From: Corynebacterium hylobatis
Lineage (GTDB): Bacteria; Actinomycetota; Actinomycetes; Mycobacteriales; Mycobacteriaceae
Assembly (NCBI RefSeq): GCF_003955685.1
Contig: NZ_RXHJ01000024.1
Span: forward strand, 1 to 34,729
Length of the DNA stretch: 34,729 bases
Reading direction: 5' to 3'
The position numbers and the translations under genes are program-made. A model generated the notes under the pieces. The model was not told the DNA's origin, ran no database searches, and was given only the letters and a program-made list of their open reading frames with translations. Shown in pieces: positions 24,686 to 32,394 of the stretch (position 1 is its first letter; every line of letters starts with the position of its first letter).

Positions 24686-25392
24686 GCCCGCCCCATCCGG
24701 TAGCCGACCCCACGAACGGTCTCGATAAAGCCCCGCCCCTTTGAGTCAGTGCCGAGCTTGCGGCGGAGGTTGCCGATGTGGACGTCGATGATGCGTTCAT
24801 CCCCGACCCAGGAGGTGTCCCAGACATCGGTGACCAGTTCGTGGCGGGACAGGACCTGGCCGCGGCGCAGTGCGAGGACGGCCAGCAGTTCACACTCGGT
24901 GCGGGTCAGATCAACGAGTACATCGCCGACCCGTGCCTCATGGGCGATGGGATCGATGACCAGCTCGCCGACCGTGAGCGGGGTAGCCATGGTGGTGGCC
25001 CGGGGCCGGCGTAGGACGGCATGGATGCGGGTGACCAGTTCCCGGATACTGAACGGTTTGGTGATGTAGTCATCGGCCCCCGCCGTCAGACCGGTGATCT
25101 TGTCGTCCTCACTACCCCGGGCGGTAAGCATGAGGATGTAGCAGTCGGAGAAGGCACGGATCTGTCGGCAGACCTCCAGGCCATCCAGGCCAGGCAGGCC
25201 GAGATCCAGCACGATGACATCTGGGGTGAAACGGCGGGCCTCCTCCAGCGCCTGGGGTCCGGTGTGGGCCTGGGTGACGGTAAATCCGGCGCGTTCGAGA
25301 TAGGTGGCCACCATCTCGGCCAGGGGTTTTTCATCGTCGACGACCAGGACCCGGCCAGCGGGACGATTTTCCGCCGTTGTGTGGGAAACCAT
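24682..25392 (-). CDS. copR: Copper-responsive response regulator (OmpR family)
   Basis: 236 residues from the ATG at 25392; a GTG at 25407 would add five residues and cannot be excluded. Receiver domain: VLVVDDEKPL, phosphoacceptor Asp63 in VLDLGLPGLDG, MLTARGSEDDKITGL and TKPFSIRELVTRIHAVLRR. The C-terminal winged helix has VDLTRTECELLAVLALRRGQ and VDVHIGNLRRKLG...IETVRGVGYRM, as in the OmpR/PhoB family. With CopS it forms a classical two-component system. A direct repeat AAATCTTCA-TC-AAGTCTTCA lies ~60 bp upstream, so autoregulation is likely, and a related box lies before the Cys-rich copper protein gene. Copper as signal is inferred from the neighbours and motif. Confidence 0.9.
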   Translation of the reverse strand: MVSHTTAENRPAGRVLVVDDEKPLAEMVATYLERAGFTVTQAHTGPQALEEARRFTPDVIVLDLGLPGLDGLEVCRQIRAFSDCYILMLTARGSEDDKITGLTAGADDYITKPFSIRELVTRIHAVLRRPRATTMATPLTVGELVIDPIAHEARVGDVLVDLTRTECELLAVLALRRGQVLSRHELVTDVWDTSWVGDERIIDVHIGNLRRKLGTDSKGRGFIETVRGVGYRMGRA

Positions 25393-25450
25393 GGGTGCCA
25401 GTATCACCCCAGGGCGGGTGGAATGAGGTGCTTCTGAGCGGTTATGGACG

Positions 25451-25470
25451 AAATCTTCATCAAGTCTTCA
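25451..25470. promoter_or_regulatory. CopR-like direct repeat upstream of copR
   Basis: AAATCTTCA-TC-AAGTCTTCA matches the recalled CopR pattern AAATCTTCA-NN-AAATCTTCA at 17 of 18 defined positions. It lies 59 bp before the copR start, between copR and the divergent cueP gene, and could control either or both. Confidence 0.75.
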
Positions 25471-25781
25471 AGAACTTCGGTGCTCCCCCCATCGATCACC
25501 TGATCAAGAACCGGGAGTATTCACGCTCCGCTGTCCCGGAGAAAAGTATTACCACCAGGTGATTGTCATCTGTGCAGGTAGTCAACACGGGAGCCAGGGG
25601 ACAATCGAAACGGGGTGAAAACGCTTCCGTTGCGGTGAGCTAGGCCACTGCCCAAGCTCCCTCAAAGAGGATGTCAGCGCTGCTAGAAGACATTTTTATT
25701 TCAGGGGAGAGGTGTCAGGGTGCTAAAGAAGTCATAGCATCAACCCCAGGTTGCATGCCACCCTGACCCGAGGAGATTGAC
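25471..25781. other. Intergenic region with a leader hairpin before cueP
   Basis: A gene-free stretch of 311 bp. GTCAGGGTG (25714-25722) and CACCCTGAC (25759-25767) form a 9-bp perfect stem ending just before the cueP ribosome binding site GAGGAG (25770-25775). This could affect translation or be incidental. Confidence 0.4.
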
Positions 25782-26357
25782 GTGAAACGAGCAGCGATCG
25801 TGGCCCCCGCCCTCGCACTGACACTGACCGGTTGTTCCTCCGCGATGTCGGGGTCGACTGCCGCGGGGGATGTCTCGCAGGACGAGTTTTTGACCACGCA
25901 CGGCCTGGCCGGCATGGACGCCGCCGGGGCCATCGATCATCTCGACCAGATGGCTGTCGCTGACCGCCCCACTGACCTGATCGCCTCGGTACGCACCGAC
26001 GAGCTACTGCTCACCGACGATCATCAGGAAGTCGTCCTCGACCTGCCAGAGGACCTGACGTACGTGTCGATCGCCCCGTACGTGAACCAGACGCACGACT
26101 GCTTCTACCACAGCCTGACCACCTGCCTCGGCGAGCTCGGCAACGAGCCCATCCAGGTCACCATCACCGATGAGACGACCGGCGAGGTCCTGGTGGATGA
26201 GGAGACGACCACCTTCGACAACGGCTTCGTCGGCTTCTGGATCCCCGATGATGCCACCGGCACCATCGAAGTCACCCATCAGGGACGCACCGGTACCACC
26301 GAGTTCTCCACCACCGACGACGGCGCCACCTGCGTCACGGACCTGCGCCTGACCTGA
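25782..26357 (+). CDS. cueP: CueP-family copper-binding lipoprotein
   Basis: 191 residues from a GTG start with GAGGAG upstream. Signal peptide with lipobox LTGC at ~15-18, so it should be anchored outside the membrane. The family signature is clear: APYVNQTHDCFYHSLTTCLG, VDEETTTFDNGFVGFWIPDD, GTIEV and a late TCVTDL. The conserved Cys in HDCFYHSLTTC and the later Cys, with nearby His, fit the copper site known from enterobacterial CueP, where it binds periplasmic copper and supplies CuZn superoxide dismutase. It is the first gene of the plus-strand series that includes the multicopper oxidase, 72 bp ahead. Confidence 0.92.
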   Translation: MKRAAIVAPALALTLTGCSSAMSGSTAAGDVSQDEFLTTHGLAGMDAAGAIDHLDQMAVADRPTDLIASVRTDELLLTDDHQEVVLDLPEDLTYVSIAPYVNQTHDCFYHSLTTCLGELGNEPIQVTITDETTGEVLVDEETTTFDNGFVGFWIPDDATGTIEVTHQGRTGTTEFSTTDDGATCVTDLRLT

Positions 26358-26429
26358 CTCATCGGCCCTGTGCTCTGCCCGATTCTTTCCCCCTGTGTCA
26401 CTCCGACCTTCCCCAAGGACGTTTGAACT

Positions 26430-27914
26430 ATGACGACTAACTTTTCCCGACGACAGCTTCTGCTCGGTGGACTCATGCTCGCCGGGACCGGTGCCCTGGC
26501 CGCCTGCGGGGGAAACAATGCCCCTGCCGCCTCCGGTCCCTCCTCATCGGCTGGCCCGTACCCGACACCGACGAACCTGGCACAACCCTCGGTACGCAAA
26601 AAGCTGACTGCCCGACCCATGTCAATCGATATCGGCGGCATCGAGGCACAAACCTGGGGATACAGCGCCGATACCGGTGAACCCGCCATCGAAACCACCG
26701 TCGGGGACGTCCTCCAGGTCGACATCACCAATGACCTGCCCGAGTCCACCTCCATCCACTGGCACGGGATTGCCCTGCACAACGCGGCCGACGGGGTTCC
26801 GGGGATGACCCAATCTCCCATTGAACCGGGGGAGACGTTTCGCTATCTCTTTGAAACCCCGCATGGGGGCACCTACTTCTACCATTCCCACAGTGGCCTG
26901 CAGCTCGACCGCGGACTGCACGCTCCGTTGATCGTCCGCGATCCCGAAGACGCGGACGACCAGGACGTCGAATGGACCATCGTGCTCGACGACTGGGTTG
27001 ACGGTATCGACGGCAGCACCCCCGAGGACCAGCTGCACATGCTGACGGGGATGGGCATGGGCGACCACGGGGACATGGATATGGGTGGTGACGGGGGCAT
27101 GATGGCCCACGGCACCCCCGACCCGGCTCTGGGCGGAGATGCCGGTGATGTCATGTATCCGCACTATCTCATCAACGGGCGCATCCCTAGGGCGCACCGC
27201 ACGTTCCACGCCCGGCCGGGGGATAAAGCCCGCCTCCGGTTCATCAACGCAGGTGGGGACACCATCTTCAAGGTGGCGTTGGGTGGGCACCGACTGACCG
27301 TCACCCACGTCGACGGTTTCCCTGTCCGCCCCCGCGACATCGAATCGTTCTACCTCTCGATGGGCGAGCGCGTGGACGTGGAGGTGGTGCTCGGCGATGG
27401 GGCGTTCCCGCTGACTGCTCTGGCCGCCGGCAAGGACGACCGGGCCTTCGCCGTGGTCCGGACCTCCGGGGGCCGGGTCCCTGCACCAGAGACCACCTTC
27501 CCTGAGCTCAACGCTGCCGGTACCTTCCTCACCTCCTTCGAACCTGCAGAACGGGCACTTCTGCCGGAGGGCAAACCAGACCGAGAAGCCAGCATCGACC
27601 TGAGCGGGCAGATGATGCCGTATGAATGGGGCATTCTCACCGACGGCCAATCCTCCCCGGGCACCGTGCAGGAGGGCCAGCGCCTGCGGATGATCATGCG
27701 CAACAGAACCATGATGCCCCACCCCATGCACATCCACGGCCACACCTGGTCGCTGCCCGGCAGCGGCGGGCTGCGCAAGGACACCGTCCTGCTCCGCCAC
27801 GGCGAAACCGTGATCGCTGATCTGATCGCCGACAACCCTGGCGAGTGGGCGTTTCACTGCCACAACGCCTACCACATGGAAACCGGGATGATGACCTCGC
27901 TTCGCTACGAGTAA
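26430..27914 (+). CDS. Multicopper oxidase (CueO/CopA type), Tat lipoprotein
   Basis: 494 residues with a twin-arginine signal SRRQLLLGGLMLAG followed by a lipobox LAAC at 23-26, so it is exported folded and lipid-anchored. All four copper motifs are present: SIHWHG (His110, His112), YFYHSHSG (His152, His154), HPMHIHGHTW near 431-440 and AFHCHNAYHMETGMM with type-1 ligands Cys477, His482 and Met487. A Met-rich segment at ~209-235 (TGMGMGDHGDMDMGGDGGMM) resembles the extra copper-binding loop of cuprous oxidases such as CueO. It should oxidise Cu(I) to the less toxic Cu(II) with O2. AAGGACG precedes the ATG. Confidence 0.95.
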   Translation: MTTNFSRRQLLLGGLMLAGTGALAACGGNNAPAASGPSSSAGPYPTPTNLAQPSVRKKLTARPMSIDIGGIEAQTWGYSADTGEPAIETTVGDVLQVDITNDLPESTSIHWHGIALHNAADGVPGMTQSPIEPGETFRYLFETPHGGTYFYHSHSGLQLDRGLHAPLIVRDPEDADDQDVEWTIVLDDWVDGIDGSTPEDQLHMLTGMGMGDHGDMDMGGDGGMMAHGTPDPALGGDAGDVMYPHYLINGRIPRAHRTFHARPGDKARLRFINAGGDTIFKVALGGHRLTVTHVDGFPVRPRDIESFYLSMGERVDVEVVLGDGAFPLTALAAGKDDRAFAVVRTSGGRVPAPETTFPELNAAGTFLTSFEPAERALLPEGKPDREASIDLSGQMMPYEWGILTDGQSSPGTVQEGQRLRMIMRNRTMMPHPMHIHGHTWSLPGSGGLRKDTVLLRHGETVIADLIADNPGEWAFHCHNAYHMETGMMTSLRYE

Positions 27915-27934
27915 GCCCACAGCATGAGTGATCA

Positions 27935-27972
27935 CCGGGATGGGCAGGGTCGCTGCAGACCGCCCACCCCGG
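27935..27972 (+). terminator. Possible attenuator or terminator after the oxidase gene
   Basis: CCGGGATGGGCAGGGTC pairs imperfectly with GACCGCCCACCCCGG around GCTGCA, 20 bp after the stop. No T-run follows, so complete termination is doubtful and the following genes may still be partly cotranscribed. Confidence 0.4.
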
Positions 27973-28068
27973 GCAGCCAGGTGACCTGCGTCGGTGTGGT
28001 GGTTTTGTCCTGGACAACCAGAACACCGACCCCTTTCCATCCCGTCCCGTACTAAGGAGATCTCATCC

Positions 28069-28683
28069 ATGTCGAGCACGTTCCGCAGGGCCGCGACCGC
28101 GGCTGCCGCGGTGCTCACCGCCCTGACCCTGGTGGCCTGTTCCTCAGGCGATGGCGCCCGAAACGCCGTCGCCGTCGGGGGCACCTTCCAGTTCCACTCA
28201 CCAGGAGGCCAGACCGAAATCCTCTACGCAGAAGAAGAACGCGCCCCGCTGCCGGACTTCTCCGGCCCCTCCCTCATGGCGGAGGACGAGGAGATCAACC
28301 TGTCTGATTTTGCAGGTGAGATCGTTGTCCTCAACGCCTGGGGCCAGTGGTGTGCACCCTGTCGGGCGGAAGTCGATGACCTGCAGCTTGTCCAGGAGAC
28401 TCTCCAACCCCTCGGGGGCACGGTGCTGGGCATCAACGTCCGCGACTATAACCAGACCATCGCCCAGGACTTCGTCACCGACAACGCCGTGACCTACCCC
28501 TCGATCTACGACCCACCGTTTCGTACCGCAGCAGCCCTCGGCGGGGTGCCGACCTCGGTCATCCCCACCACCATCGTCCTGGACCGAAGCCACCGCCCAG
28601 CCGCGGTCTTCCTCCGCGAGGTCACCGCCGATGACATCCTCGATGTCGCCCTGCCGCTGGCCGAGGAGGCACCCGCATCATGA
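28069..28683 (+). CDS. TlpA/ResA-like thioredoxin lipoprotein
   Basis: 204 residues from the ATG at 28069, which has AAGGAG upstream. Signal peptide with lipobox LVAC, then an AhpC/TSA-like thioredoxin fold: [20 protein letters not shown], the redox pair WCAPC in [19 protein letters not shown], cis-Pro region [14 protein letters not shown]. Such proteins reduce apocytochrome c or other exported thiols with electrons delivered by CcdA. The stop overlaps the ccdA start as ATGA, so the two are coupled. Context suggests a role in cytochrome c maturation under copper stress; repair of copper-oxidised thiols is the other option. Confidence 0.9.
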   Translation: MSSTFRRAATAAAAVLTALTLVACSSGDGARNAVAVGGTFQFHSPGGQTEILYAEEERAPLPDFSGPSLMAEDEEINLSDFAGEIVVLNAWGQWCAPCRAEVDDLQLVQETLQPLGGTVLGINVRDYNQTIAQDFVTDNAVTYPSIYDPPFRTAAALGGVPTSVIPTTIVLDRSHRPAAVFLREVTADDILDVALPLAEEAPAS

Positions 28684-29492
28684 CCGTTGATGTGATGGCC
28701 CAGTGGGCGATCGGCCAGCAGTTCGCTGACGCCGCGGCCACCGGGCCGCTGATGATCGGCATCCTGGCTGCGGCAGCCGCAGGTCTGATTTCGTTCGCCT
28801 CCCCGTGCGTGGTGCCCCTGGTGCCCGGGTACATGTCGTATCTGGCCAGTGTGGTCGGCGGGGAAGTTGACTACGACGCCCGGCGGGGTGCGGTGGTCAC
28901 CAAACGCCAGTGGGCGGTAGCCGGCGCGGCCGGGTTGTTCATCCTCGGCTTCACGGTCGTCTTTGTGCTGGCCACCGTCACCGTCTTCGGGGCGATCAGC
29001 ATGCTCACGCTCAACGCCGAGGCTCTCATGCGCATCGGCGGGGTGATCACCATCCTCATGGGCCTGGCGTTCATGGGCATGGTGCCCGCCCTGCAACGCG
29101 ACACCCGGATGGCCCCGAAGAAATGGTCCACCTGGTTGGGTGCCCCGCTACTCGGCGGGGTCTTCGCCCTGGGGTGGACACCGTGCCTGGGGCCCACCCT
29201 GGCGGCGATCATCTCCGTGTCCGCCGGCACCGAGGGCATGACCGCTGTGCGCGGGGTCATCCTCATCATCGGCTACTGCCTGGGTCTGGGACTGCCGTTT
29301 CTTCTCATGGCGTTTGGCTCGGCCCGGGCCATGCGCACGATTGGTTGGTTGCGTCGTCATTCCCGGAAGATCCAGATATTCGGCGGGGTGCTCATGATCC
29401 TCGTGGGCATTGCCCTGGCCAGCGGGGCGTGGGCGTATTTCATCAACTTCGTGCGCCAGTGGACCGTCGAATACGGCGCCACCTTGATCTAG
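28680..29492 (+). CDS. ccdA: Cytochrome c biogenesis protein CcdA
   Basis: 270 residues, six or more membrane helices. The two redox cysteines lie in [14 protein letters not shown] near residues 38-51 and [12 protein letters not shown] near 163-175, the paired motifs of the CcdA/DsbD transmembrane family. It carries electrons from cytosolic thioredoxin across the membrane to the adjacent TlpA/ResA-like protein. Translation is coupled to that gene by the ATGA overlap, and the ResB gene follows after 90 bp. Confidence 0.93.
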   Translation: MTVDVMAQWAIGQQFADAAATGPLMIGILAAAAAGLISFASPCVVPLVPGYMSYLASVVGGEVDYDARRGAVVTKRQWAVAGAAGLFILGFTVVFVLATVTVFGAISMLTLNAEALMRIGGVITILMGLAFMGMVPALQRDTRMAPKKWSTWLGAPLLGGVFALGWTPCLGPTLAAIISVSAGTEGMTAVRGVILIIGYCLGLGLPFLLMAFGSARAMRTIGWLRRHSRKIQIFGGVLMILVGIALASGAWAYFINFVRQWTVEYGATLI

Positions 29493-29582
29493 CACCTGGC
29501 CGCTCACCCCACCGCCCGACTGACATCCCCGCCCCGCAGCCACCACCCCCTGGGACCGGCCGCGGACTGGAAGAGGAACACC

Positions 29583-31262
29583 ATGACCCCCCTGATGCGC
29601 ACCGTAGGAACGTATCCGAAGAAGGCCTGGCACTGGCTGACCAGCATGCGCACCGCCCTGGTGCTGCTGTTCGTCCTGGCGATCGCCGCGATCCCCGGTA
29701 CCGTGCTGCCCCAGCGCAGCCTCAATGAGGGCAACGTCGCCGACTATATTGCCGACAACGGCCGACTCGCCGAGATCTATGACCAACTACAACTGTTCGA
29801 CGTCTTCGAATCCACCTGGTTCAACGCCATCTTCATGCTGTTGACCCTCTCCCTGATCGGCTGCATCCTGCCCCGGTCCTGGGAGCACTATAAGGCGATG
29901 AAAACCCCACCGACGCGCGCGCCGAAGCGACTGGAGCGCCTGCCGCTGCACGCCACGGGCACCGTCGATAAGCCGATGGAACAGGTCACCGGTGATGCCC
30001 GAGGTCTGCTCAAGCGGTGGAAAGTCGCTGAGTACACCCCGGACAAGGATAGGGCCGGGGTGTTTTCCCTGTCGGCGGAGCGCGGCTACACCCGCGAGCT
30101 GGCCAACCTGATCTTCCACCTGTCCCTGGTGGGCATGCTCGTCACGATTGCTGCCGGCCGGATGGTCTACTACGAGGGCATGGTCATCATCGTCACCGAA
30201 TCCGGCAACTACGAGACCCCGCCGATCGAGCAGAGCACCGAGTTCTGCAACACCTCCACCGCCAACTTCGACTCCTTCCGGGCTGGTCCGACCTTTGATG
30301 GCACCGGGTTGACCACGTTTTGCTTCGATGCGCATGACTTCGCGGCTGATTACCTGCCCAACGGGCAGGCGGAGATGTTCACCTCCAATATCTCCTATGC
30401 CATCGGCGAGGACATCCTCAAGCCCAAGGAGGAGTGGACCGATTACCAGTTGCAGGTCAACCACCCCCTGCGGGTGGCCGGGGACCGCATCTACCTCATG
30501 GGCCACGGCTATGCCCCGACTTTCACCGTCACCTGGCCCAACGGGGAATCCCGCACGCAGACCCTGCAGTTCGGCCCGGAGGATCCGGTCTTCTTCCTGT
30601 CCTCTGGGGCCATGCGGTTTGATCCGCCGGCAGGGATGTACCCCGACATTTATGACCGTCGCCAGAACCAAATCGCCCTGGAAGGCCTCTTTGCCCCCAC
30701 CGCCGAGTGGGGCGGGGACAACGGTCAACTATTGACCTCCGCGTTTCCAGCGATGCGCGACCCGGCGGTGGCCATTGACATCTACCGCGGTGATGCGGGT
30801 CTGGACACCGGGCGCTCCCAGTCGATCTTCGAACTCGAACCCACCCTGATCAGCAACGGACAGTTGCAGAAGATCGAACGGGTCAACCTCCTGCAGGGCG
30901 AGGAGGTGACCCTGGATGACGGTACGACCGTCGCCTTCGACGGGGCCAGTGAATTCGCCAACTTCCAGATCAGCCACGACCCCTTCCAACCCTGGGTGCT
31001 GGTGACCACCGTGCTCATGCTGTCCTCGCTGATCGGCTCACTGGTCATCAAACGGCGACGGATCTGGATCCGTCTGCGACCTTCCGCCGACGGGGCCACC
31101 ACGTTCGTGGAGATGGGTGGCCTGGCACGTACCGACCGTGCTGGCTGGGGTGGGGAGTTCGACAGGCTCCACCGTGACCTGCTCGGCCTGCCTGATCCGG
31201 ACGACATCGATGAGGAGGTCCAGGAGAACATCCCCGTTCTGGTCACCAGCTCCAGTCAATAA
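29583..31262 (+). CDS. resB: Cytochrome c biogenesis protein ResB (Ccs1)
   Basis: 559 residues. Membrane helices at ~22-40 (LVLLFVLAIAAIPGTVLPQ) and ~80-95 (FMLLTLSLIGCILPR), a third at ~178-195, a large extracytoplasmic domain, and a last helix near 465-485 (VLVTTVLMLSSLIGSLVI). This topology and the opening SMRTALVLLFVLA...PGTVLPQR are typical of ResB. With CcsB/ResC it forms the System II heme lyase that exports heme and attaches it to apocytochrome c. GGAAGAGGAA precedes the ATG. The partner gene begins 36 bp downstream. Confidence 0.92.
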   Translation: MTPLMRTVGTYPKKAWHWLTSMRTALVLLFVLAIAAIPGTVLPQRSLNEGNVADYIADNGRLAEIYDQLQLFDVFESTWFNAIFMLLTLSLIGCILPRSWEHYKAMKTPPTRAPKRLERLPLHATGTVDKPMEQVTGDARGLLKRWKVAEYTPDKDRAGVFSLSAERGYTRELANLIFHLSLVGMLVTIAAGRMVYYEGMVIIVTESGNYETPPIEQSTEFCNTSTANFDSFRAGPTFDGTGLTTFCFDAHDFAADYLPNGQAEMFTSNISYAIGEDILKPKEEWTDYQLQVNHPLRVAGDRIYLMGHGYAPTFTVTWPNGESRTQTLQFGPEDPVFFLSSGAMRFDPPAGMYPDIYDRRQNQIALEGLFAPTAEWGGDNGQLLTSAFPAMRDPAVAIDIYRGDAGLDTGRSQSIFELEPTLISNGQLQKIERVNLLQGEEVTLDDGTTVAFDGASEFANFQISHDPFQPWVLVTTVLMLSSLIGSLVIKRRRIWIRLRPSADGATTFVEMGGLARTDRAGWGGEFDRLHRDLLGLPDPDDIDEEVQENIPVLVTSSSQ

Positions 31263-31298
31263 CACCCGCCCTTTAAGCGATAAGGACTTCATCCCTTG

Positions 31299-32327
31299 AT
31301 GCCTGTTAATCAGACTCTTGCCACCTTCTCTGACACCGCCTTCCAGACCGCGTTCGTGATCTACCTGCTCGCCCTGGTGCTCTCCCTCGTGCACTACGTG
31401 AAGATGCAGGGGGTCATCGATGCCCGACGGGCCCGCGAAGACATCCCACATCCTGAATATGCCGCCGTGGGTGCCGGTGACAGCCCCGCTGACCTCAGTG
31501 ACCGCTCCACGGGGGACGTCGTCGAGGATTCCCCGCTCAGCGATGAGCAATTTGCTGTCCGGGAGGCTTCCGCCCATAAATTCGGCGGCATGACCCAGAT
31601 GCTGGTCTGGTTGGGGGCAGTGGTCCACCTGATGTCGGTGGTCCTGCGGGGCTTAGCCACTGATCGCTTCCCGCTGGGCAACATGTACGAGTACATCTCC
31701 ATGATCTGTGTGCTGGCGGTCATGGCCGCAGCCCTGGCCATTCAACGCCGCGAATGGCGCAGCATGTGGCCCTGGCTGCTGGTCCCCGTCCTCGTCCTGC
31801 TGTTCTTCGCCGGCACCAGCCTCTACTCCGACTCCGCCCCGGTGGTGCCTGCCCTGCAATCCTACTGGTTGCCCGTCCATGTCTCCACCGTGTCTCTGGG
31901 CGCGGCGATCGGCATCGTGTCGGGTATCGCCTCCCTGCTCTACCTGCTGCGCATCTGGCAGCCGAAGGGTGCGGAGCGCGGCTTCTTCGGGGCTGTGGCC
32001 AAGCCGCTGCCGAGTGCGAAAAAGTTGGATGCCCTGGCCTACAAGTCCGCCATCATCACGTTGCCGGTGCTGGGTCTGGGCATTGTCCTGGGGGCGATCT
32101 GGGCGGAAGCTGCCTGGGGCCGGTTCTGGGGGTGGGATCCGAAGGAGACCGCCTCCTTTATCTCCTGGGTGCTCTACGCCGCCTACCTGCATGCGCGTGC
32201 CACGGCTGGGTGGCGTGATCACAAGGCCGCGTGGATCAATATTCTGGCCTTGGCCACGATGATCTTCAACCTGTTTTTCGTCAACCTGGTGGTCTCTGGT
32301 CTGCATTCCTACGCTGGCCTGAACTAA
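31299..32327 (+). CDS. ccsB: Cytochrome c biogenesis protein CcsB/ResC (heme-handling)
   Basis: 342 residues from the ATG at 31299 (a TTG one codon earlier is less likely). Eight or so membrane helices. The tryptophan-rich heme motif WGRFWGWDPKETASFISW is present, flanked by conserved histidines in YWLPVHVSTVSLG and GLHSYAGLN. This is the heme-channel subunit of System II. Together with ResB, CcdA and the thioredoxin the cluster is a complete cytochrome c maturation set, although no cytochrome c gene lies in the window, so it would be a second copy serving the host's cytochromes. Confidence 0.93.
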   Translation: MPVNQTLATFSDTAFQTAFVIYLLALVLSLVHYVKMQGVIDARRAREDIPHPEYAAVGAGDSPADLSDRSTGDVVEDSPLSDEQFAVREASAHKFGGMTQMLVWLGAVVHLMSVVLRGLATDRFPLGNMYEYISMICVLAVMAAALAIQRREWRSMWPWLLVPVLVLLFFAGTSLYSDSAPVVPALQSYWLPVHVSTVSLGAAIGIVSGIASLLYLLRIWQPKGAERGFFGAVAKPLPSAKKLDALAYKSAIITLPVLGLGIVLGAIWAEAAWGRFWGWDPKETASFISWVLYAAYLHARATAGWRDHKAAWINILALATMIFNLFFVNLVVSGLHSYAGLN

Positions 32328-32394
32328 ATCCGGCTTCATCAGCAGTCGGGTGGACACCTTCAGAGACGCGGAAAAGCATTGAAAGTTGCGGTGG

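Noticed and set aside
26622..28184. 520-codon minus-strand frame opposite the multicopper oxidase
   Set aside because: It is the antisense of a gene with all four copper-binding motifs and has no recognisable domain.
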